From Chloroflexota bacterium (GTDB lineage: Bacteria > Chloroflexota > UBA11872 > VXOZ01): a stretch of 7,874 bases of DNA. The stretch covers positions 1-7,874 of the forward strand of contig VXOZ01000202.1 in assembly GCA_009839775.1 (NCBI GenBank), in the 5' to 3' direction. Position 1 is the stretch's first letter; the number at the start of each line of letters is the position of its first letter. The position numbers and the translations under genes were made by a program. Positions 1-3,881 of this stretch are shown here, one piece after another. The notes under the pieces were generated by a model that was not told the origin of the DNA, made no database searches, and worked only from the letters and a program-made list of their open reading frames with translations.

Positions 1-387
1 AAACATGCCCGCCGTGACGGTGAAAACCTTATAGGGTATCGGCGTGAGTGCGGCGACGAGAATCGCCCACACGTCGTAGCGCTGGTACTTCTGCTCAACG
101 AACTGTATCTTGTCTTGCGAAAAGAGGCGGTCTACCACCGGGCGCCCGCCCCACATGCCGATCAGGTAGCCAATGCTCGCGCCGACCAGCGAACCGAGAA
201 GGCAGATGGCGGCAAAGACCAAGGCAAAGCTCGGCTTGCCGACGCCCAGCGCAATTAGCAAAGGATCCGGCGGCACCGGAAAGATGATCGACTCCGCCGC
301 CGACAGCACAAATAACGCCAACCCGCCGTACGGCGATTCCGCCCAGGCTAATACCCAGTCTACGAGGTCGTGAAGAAGGTCAAACAG
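1..387 (-). CDS. YqaA/DedA-family (VTT domain) membrane protein, 3' part outside window
   Basis: The visible 129 N-terminal residues have the SNARE-associated/VTT-domain pattern of the YqaA branch of the DedA superfamily, integral inner-membrane proteins linked to lipid scrambling or transport and envelope homeostasis. Seen in the sequence: a hydrophobic segment at about 22-38 with Glu32, then FPVPPD at 36-41; a second segment at about 54-78 with spaced glycines (GSLVGASIG); and a re-entrant-like TPIPYK motif at 115-120 leading into FTVTAG. YqaA-type proteins have this motif in place of the classical DedA arginine motif. No ATG, GTG or TTG lies between the in-frame TAG at 393-391 and the family-conserved N-terminus. 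The CTG at 387-385 sits 8 bases after AAAGGA, so I take CTG as the start. The gene begins 17 bases after the DUF488 stop at 405 and is probably co-transcribed with it. It runs off the left edge, so the C-terminal part is not seen. Family assignment is firm; function within the operon is unknown. Confidence 0.8.
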   Translation of the reverse strand, partial: MFDLLHDLVDWVLAWAESPYGGLALFVLSAAESIIFPVPPDPLLIALGVGKPSFALVFAAICLLGSLVGASIGYLIGMWGGRPVVDRLFSQDKIQFVEQKYQRYDVWAILVAALTPIPYKVFTVTAGMF

Positions 388-404
388 AGTCTAGATCCTT
401 TGGC

Positions 405-878
405 TTAAATGAGATGCTCGATTTCAACGTTGCCCCAGTGCCGTCTGAAGTACTCCGCCACCAGCCGGCGGTGACAGTGATCGGGCTCGTGTTCGCTGCA
501 CAAGAGGCAACTGTTGGCGATGGTTGCCCTTAGTCGCTTTACGATACGTCTTCCCTTGGTGGGCTTTAGGCCCTCTGCGAAGATGCGCCGCTCGTCCAGC
601 AGCGTCAGGAAGTCGCGTTCGTAAACAGCCCAATCGAAGTCGCCATTTCGGTAGCCGTCCAGCAGCGCTTTGGTGGGCGCGAGGTCCGGCGTGTGGATGT
701 ACTTCATTCGACAAATCTGCTGGAGCAAGTACGGCAAGTCGTCGCCATGGGCGAAACGCGCCAGTTGCGAAGCGTTGTTCAGCCGTACGTCCACCAGGCG
801 TTTCGCGCCCGATTCCCGCAGCAACTCGAAGAATTCACAAGCCGATTTCTTAGTAAAGCCGATGGTGTATATTTTCAA
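405..878 (-). CDS. DUF488 family protein, short YTIGFTKKSA subfamily
   Basis: A 157-residue DUF488 protein of the short subfamily. Seen: N-terminal YTIGFTKKSA at 4-13, a DVRLNN strand-loop at 30-35, LAPTK at 66-70 and the C-terminal signature CLLCSEHEPDHCHRRLVAEYF, with Cys124, Cys127, Cys135 and His136. The paired Cys/His residues look like an active or metal site, but no biochemical role is established to my knowledge, so the reaction is left open. The frame is open from a TTG at 908. I place the start at the second TTG (878-876), because GGAG at 890-887 lies 8 bases upstream and the protein then begins MKIYTIGFTK, as family members usually do. It follows another DUF488 gene (stop at 982) across a spacer holding a palindromic repeat, and precedes the YqaA-like gene by 17 bases. 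Its sequence is too different from the 1668-982 protein to be a recent duplicate, so the two DUF488 proteins may have distinct roles. Confidence 0.85.
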   Translation of the reverse strand: MKIYTIGFTKKSACEFFELLRESGAKRLVDVRLNNASQLARFAHGDDLPYLLQQICRMKYIHTPDLAPTKALLDGYRNGDFDWAVYERDFLTLLDERRIFAEGLKPTKGRRIVKRLRATIANSCLLCSEHEPDHCHRRLVAEYFRRHWGNVEIEHLI

Positions 879-925
879 AGCGCGTGCTCCAAACCGGTAC
901 TCTCTCAAAAAGGTGTAAGCGCTCT

Positions 926-970
926 GGATTCCCGCCCTGTATCACGTACGGGCAGGCTTTTCGCGGGAAT
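926..970. repeat. Nested palindromic dispersed repeat, ATTCCCGC shell
   Basis: ATTCCCGC (928-935) pairs perfectly with GCGGGAAT (963-970). Inside it lies a second imperfect palindrome, CCCTGTATC...GTACGGGCAGGCT (about 935-957). It sits between the two DUF488 genes and outside both reading frames if the downstream gene starts at 878. The shell resembles a common dispersed palindrome of environmental bacterial genomes (from memory). The inner core closely matches the element at 1275-1331. In the transcript it would fold into a hairpin and could affect mRNA stability or termination inside the operon. No T-run follows, so I do not call it a terminator. Confidence 0.7.
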
Positions 971-981
971 TGCGGAAAGCG

Positions 982-1668
982 TCAAAGGGCGGAAGGTTCG
1001 CGCCAGCGGGCGCCCACGCGCTGCGCCTGGCGCGCCACCGCATCTTCTATCACTGCCTCACGAGAGCGAAAGAGGTCGCCGTTATGCGGCAATTTGAACG
1101 CGTCCAGCAGCCGGTTCATCGCATCCTCATGAGTTTCCAAACTGCCGTCGGCGTGGATATGCGCCACGGCCACGCTGTGCTTTGCCAGCGTTTGGCCGAT
1201 CAGCAGCGTGCGATGGCAGTCCAGAGGTTCCTTCTCGCTGCACATCAGGGCTATGCGCCGCGCCGGGGAAGCAGCCGTTCGTCCCCGTATCGAGTACGGG
1301 GCAGGCTCTGAGCCTGTCGAAGGATGAACGGATACGGTGTCCAGAACGCACACGATGCCTTTCTCGAATGCGGCAGTTGCCGCCAGCTTGTCATAGGCAA
1401 CACGCCCATCATCGTCGTAATACGCGCGATCCGTCGGTTGGCCGCCAAGTTCCTTGCCTTTGAAGGTATAGCCGATGCCAACTTCCTTCAAGATCTTTGC
1501 CAAGTGTTCTTTATTGAAGTGCGGCAGGTAGCGGCTGTATGGCGCTGAACGCACGTCCATAACCACGTCAACGCCGTGTCTTTTCAGCAGCGCCAAGAAT
1601 GCTTCAGGGGCGTGATTGGAGTGCCCAATGGTGAGGACCGGAATGCGCGTTGTCGTCACGTCAGGCAT
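982..1668 (-). CDS. DUF488 family protein, TIGHSN subfamily, with in-frame repeat insertion
   Basis: A 228-residue DUF488 protein. Seen: TIGHSN at 13-18, DVRSAPYSR at 38-46 and LMCSEKEPLDCHRTLL at 141-156, with Cys143, Cys151 and His152, the family signature. Residues 113-132 (from SVHPSTGS onward) are encoded by a 57-base palindromic repeat and look foreign. Without them the distance from Phe101 to the LMCSE motif falls to the roughly 20 residues I expect in relatives. A tail of about 40 residues (190-228) follows the core. ATG at 1668-1666 is only 5 bases after the stop of the preceding OB-fold gene, implying translational coupling. GGAG at 1672-1669 abuts this ATG but is 9 bases before a GTG at 1659-1657, which could be the true start (225 residues). 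The family is widespread in bacteria and archaea and its reaction is not known to me. The reading frame is intact, but whether the protein with the insertion folds is uncertain. Confidence 0.85.
   Translation of the reverse strand: MPDVTTTRIPVLTIGHSNHAPEAFLALLKRHGVDVVMDVRSAPYSRYLPHFNKEHLAKILKEVGIGYTFKGKELGGQPTDRAYYDDDGRVAYDKLAATAAFEKGIVCVLDTVSVHPSTGSEPAPYSIRGRTAASPARRIALMCSEKEPLDCHRTLLIGQTLAKHSVAVAHIHADGSLETHEDAMNRLLDAFKLPHNGDLFRSREAVIEDAVARQAQRVGARWREPSAL
1275..1331. repeat. 57-base palindromic repeat inside a DUF488 gene
   Basis: The ends CCGTTCGTCC (1275-1284) and GGATGAACGG (1322-1331) are inverted repeats with 9 of 10 positions matching. Inside are two hairpins: CCCCGTA (1283-1289) with TACGGGG (1295-1301), loop TCGAG; and CAGGCT (1302-1307) with AGCCTG (1311-1316), loop CTG. 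The total length of 57 bases equals 19 codons, so the host frame is kept. No target-site duplication is evident. The motif resembles GAACG...TTCGACAGGCTCAG dispersed palindromes known from several environmental lineages (from memory). It has no coding capacity for its own transfer and would be mobilised in trans, if at all. Confidence 0.8.
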
Positions 1669-1673
1669 CTCCG

Positions 1674-2360
1674 CTAGATTTCAATGATGGCCGCGATGAG
1701 CTTGTAGGCATGCCCTTGATACGGCTCGCCCAGACTAACGGTAAGGAAGCACTCGCCAAGTTGATAACTGTCGTTAGGCCGGTTCAGGTACGTGTGTTCA
1801 TAGACGGGATCGGTAACCCAGAGACGATAGACCTCCCCAGCGTAACGAAACCGGCCTTTGATTCTCCGCTTGAAGTCGCCTTGCTCTATCCTGGGCGCGA
1901 ATACATCTAGTTCCAGCTTACCAATTTTGATGAGGCGCAACGAACTATCCAAGGAACCTGCGCGCTCAAGGGGCAGTCTATCGTTCCGACCGTGGTGCGT
2001 GTGGAATCCGTTGATCCAGAGCAGCCCAGCCGAGTCTTCCAGTTCGTCGAGCGATTGCGGCGCGACGCGGCGTATTCTCTTCCACCTGTGGTCCGGATCC
2101 AGCAACCAATTCTCTTGCTGGTAGCCTTTCGGGCGCGCCTCGCGCACCGGCACATCGACGACATCGAGTATACCCGGCTCGCTGCCGTCTGCGTACTGCC
2201 GTTCCCTTTCATTGACCGCTTCGTCTTCGCGGTCGCTGACCGGCCGCACCCATGCGCTGGGGCGTCCATCATCCATGAGTTCCTTGCCGGCAATGCAGCG
2301 ATCACCCTCCTTGCGCGAGTTGGCAAGGCACACGATGCGCTTTACGGAGCTCACTGCCAT
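1674..2360 (-). CDS. Dual OB-domain-like protein, second tandem copy
   Basis: A 228-residue protein of the family I recall as 'dual OB-containing domain' proteins, cytosolic and without membrane segments. Seen: KRIVCLANSRKEGDRCIAGKE at the N-terminus, WVRPVSDR at 37-44, YQQENWLLD at 80-88, RNDRLPL at 125-131, VTDPVYE at 182-188 and the C-terminal FLTVSLG...YKLIAAII block. Charged or polar conserved positions at both ends fit nucleic-acid or nucleotide binding, but that is inference. The frame is open from a GTG at 2366. I prefer the ATG at 2360-2358, because AGGA (2371-2368) lies 7 bases before it and only 1 base before the GTG. It follows its paralogue by 48 bases and overlaps functionally with the next gene, whose ATG is 5 bases after this stop. 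By eye it is about half identical to the copy at 3170-2409, but it ends directly after the core (AIIEI), without that copy's tail. Confidence 0.75.
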   Translation of the reverse strand: MAVSSVKRIVCLANSRKEGDRCIAGKELMDDGRPSAWVRPVSDREDEAVNERERQYADGSEPGILDVVDVPVREARPKGYQQENWLLDPDHRWKRIRRVAPQSLDELEDSAGLLWINGFHTHHGRNDRLPLERAGSLDSSLRLIKIGKLELDVFAPRIEQGDFKRRIKGRFRYAGEVYRLWVTDPVYEHTYLNRPNDSYQLGECFLTVSLGEPYQGHAYKLIAAIIEI

Positions 2361-2408
2361 GGCCACATCCTACCCGTATTGCTCTAACGCCTCTCCCAAG
2401 GCGATAGG

Positions 2409-3170
2409 CTAGAGGGTGAACAAAGGAATCTGCGCTGTGTTTTCAATTGGCGTGTCCGCTGCGGTTAGCTCCGATGGTGCAATGATAGCGGCGATGAGTT
2501 TGTAGGCAAAGCCCTTATGCGCTCCCCCGAGGCTCACGGTTAGAAAACAAGCGTCAAGCGTGTACCTGCTATTGGGCTGCTCCCCGTACACTTGCTCGTA
2601 GATGGGATCGGTCACGTGCAGGCAGTACTCTATACCATCATGCCGGAATCGTCCCCGCACCTTATAGAGAAAGTACCCCTTGAATGTCAGCTTGGATTTT
2701 TCATTGGATGTAAGCAATTCCAGCCAATCAACCTCAATGATTCGCAACGAACTATCGAGGGCATTGGCAAGGTAAAGTGGGATCCGGTCATTATGCCCCT
2801 TGCTGCTGCTGTGGCCGATATCCCATAGTGGCGCTGCCGGATCGGTGAATTGCGATAATCGATCGAACGCAAGACAGTCTGCTTTCTCCCAGAAGCGGCC
2901 TGCGTCAAGTAGCCAGTTTTCCTGTTGATAGGTGTTGGGCCGCGCCTTGAGCACCGGTACGTCGATGATGTCGAGCACACACGGCTCGCTGCGGTCCTTG
3001 TACTGCCGTTCGTACGCGTTAACCGCTTCACTCGGCCGGTCGCTGACGGGCCGCACCCAACCGCCAGCGCGTCCCTCCGCCAAGAATTCCTTGCCGGCAA
3101 TACAGCGTTCTTTCTCTTTGCGTGAATTGGCCAGGCAGACGATCCGCTTGACAGTGGCAGTCGTTTTCAT
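2409..3170 (-). CDS. Dual OB-domain-like protein, first tandem copy, with QIPLF tail
   Basis: A 253-residue paralogue of the next gene in the run and the first gene of the five-gene cluster. Seen: KRIVCLANSRK at 8-18, RCIAGKEF at 22-29, GGWVRPVSDR at 36-45, YQQENWLLD at 81-89, HNDRIPL at 126-132, VTDPIYE at 186-192 and FLTVSLGG...AYKLIAAII at 209-230. From memory this is the family annotated as dual OB domain-containing, predicted to be built from two OB-like folds. A tail of 23 residues follows, ending AQIPLFTL. QIPLF (247-251) resembles the pentapeptide by which bacterial DNA-processing proteins bind the replication sliding clamp, hinting at action on DNA (inference). The ATG at 3170 has only a weak, close AGGA (2 bases), and no better start exists in frame. 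A nested inverted repeat lies 27-71 bases upstream. Family call is good; molecular role is unknown. Confidence 0.75.
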   Translation of the reverse strand: MKTTATVKRIVCLANSRKEKERCIAGKEFLAEGRAGGWVRPVSDRPSEAVNAYERQYKDRSEPCVLDIIDVPVLKARPNTYQQENWLLDAGRFWEKADCLAFDRLSQFTDPAAPLWDIGHSSSKGHNDRIPLYLANALDSSLRIIEVDWLELLTSNEKSKLTFKGYFLYKVRGRFRHDGIEYCLHVTDPIYEQVYGEQPNSRYTLDACFLTVSLGGAHKGFAYKLIAAIIAPSELTAADTPIENTAQIPLFTL

Positions 3171-3196
3171 AGTCCTGCTCGCGTGAATGGACTGGC

Positions 3197-3241
3197 GGAA
3201 CCCTAGTGTGTAGACGGCTACTCACTAGGCAGAAGGGTTCC
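3197..3241. promoter_or_regulatory. Nested inverted repeat upstream of the five-gene run
   Basis: CCTAGTG (3202-3208) pairs perfectly with CACTAGG (3223-3229), and GGAACCC (3197-3203) pairs perfectly with GGGTTCC (3235-3241). The two pairings compete for the two C at 3202-3203. It lies 27-71 bases before the ATG of the first OB-fold gene and about 90 bases after the cupin stop. It could be an operator for a dimeric regulator, a structured 5' leader, or a read-through attenuator between the cupin and the cluster. There is no T-run on either side. I could not find a convincing -35/-10 pair for the cluster in 3171-3330. Confidence 0.5.
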
Positions 3242-3330
3242 AATCAATCGTTTGCCAGGATTGAAAGATACCGTGCCGCACCTTCGATTGAGAGGCTACG
3301 GGCTATAACGTAAGTGCCAGAACGCTGACG

Positions 3331-3651
3331 CTAGTAGGTAGCGGGGGCGTATACGTTCAGCGTGCGCAGGGGTTCATCGCCGGTGCAGCGGAGTTCGTGG
3401 GGGTCGCCAGCGTCGATGATGAGCACGTCGCCCGGGGCAAGAGGAGCGGTCTCGTCGCAGACAGTGGCCTCGCCGTGACCGGAGACGACGTAGACCACTT
3501 GGTCGGACTCTGGATGGTCGCTGGCGTGGAGGCCGCCGGTCCCTTCGCCGGGCCCGAGCACCAAGATGCCGACTTGGCTCTTACCCGTGCCGGCAACGAT
3601 GCGAAAGAGCGAATCTTCCGCCAGAGCTGGCGCGACATTGAGTGGTTTCAT
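3331..3651 (-). CDS. Small single-domain cupin protein
   Basis: A 106-residue cupin_2-type beta-barrel protein, cytosolic, of unknown substrate. Seen: first cupin motif around residues 39-60, with His42, His46, HPESDQVVYVVSGHG and the conserved Gly58; second motif around 73-87, PGDVLIIDAGDPHE, with His85. In most metal-binding relatives the acidic residue after HPxSD is Glu; here it is Gln51, so the metal site may be altered or use His42, His46 and His85 only. The length is typical of stand-alone cupins. The start is secure: GGAGG at 3662-3658 lies 6 bases before the ATG. It lies between the EF-G paralogue and the OB-fold cluster on the same strand, with spacers of about 160 and 230 bases, so it probably has its own transcription unit. 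Such proteins act as sugar isomerases, dioxygenases or ligand sensors, and nothing here chooses among these. Confidence 0.85.
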   Translation of the reverse strand: MKPLNVAPALAEDSLFRIVAGTGKSQVGILVLGPGEGTGGLHASDHPESDQVVYVVSGHGEATVCDETAPLAPGDVLIIDAGDPHELRCTGDEPLRTLNVYAPATY

Positions 3652-3740
3652 ATCCTACCTCCGCAAGAGTGAAAGTGCTTAGGTAGATCTTAGCGTAACT
3701 GAGACGAGAACGTGGAGTTAGGCTGGAACTGTGAAAATAT

Positions 3741-3776
3741 CCCCTCACCCCAACCCTCTCCCCGGGGAGAGGGAGC
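3741..3776. repeat. Dispersed palindromic repeat with a perfect 20-base palindrome
   Basis: CCCTCTCCCC (3754-3763) is followed at once by its reverse complement (3764-3773), in the context CCCCTCACCCCAACC...GAGCC. This is a familiar dispersed element of many Gram-negative and Chloroflexota-like genomes (from memory). It sits in the 230-base spacer between the EF-G paralogue stop (3882) and the cupin start (3651). On the minus strand it is followed after about 15 bases by ATATTTTC, so it might weakly terminate EF-G transcription. The rest of the spacer shows nothing I can name. Confidence 0.7.
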
Positions 3777-3881
3777 CTGACCGCCTGAGAGCGAGGTTCA
3801 TGCAGCACGTGGTTCGGGAGTTCCCAGGGAATAAGTGGCCGTTGGCGTTACAGGCGCTACGGGGGTCTGAAGCCGGTGGTT

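Noticed and set aside
926..1331. A CRISPR array or tandem repeat array from the two related palindromes
   Set aside because: There are only two copies, 300 bases apart, one within a gene. There are no regular spacers and no cas genes.
982..1668. Reading the DUF488 gene with the repeat as a pseudogene
   Set aside because: The insertion is a multiple of three, no stop is introduced, and the motifs before and after it are intact. Loss of function is possible but not shown.
3171..3330. A promoter for the OB-like/DUF488 run, for example TTGATT near 3247-3242 or TATCTT near 3270
   Set aside because: No pair of boxes at 16-18 base spacing reaches a convincing match, so I report only the inverted repeat.
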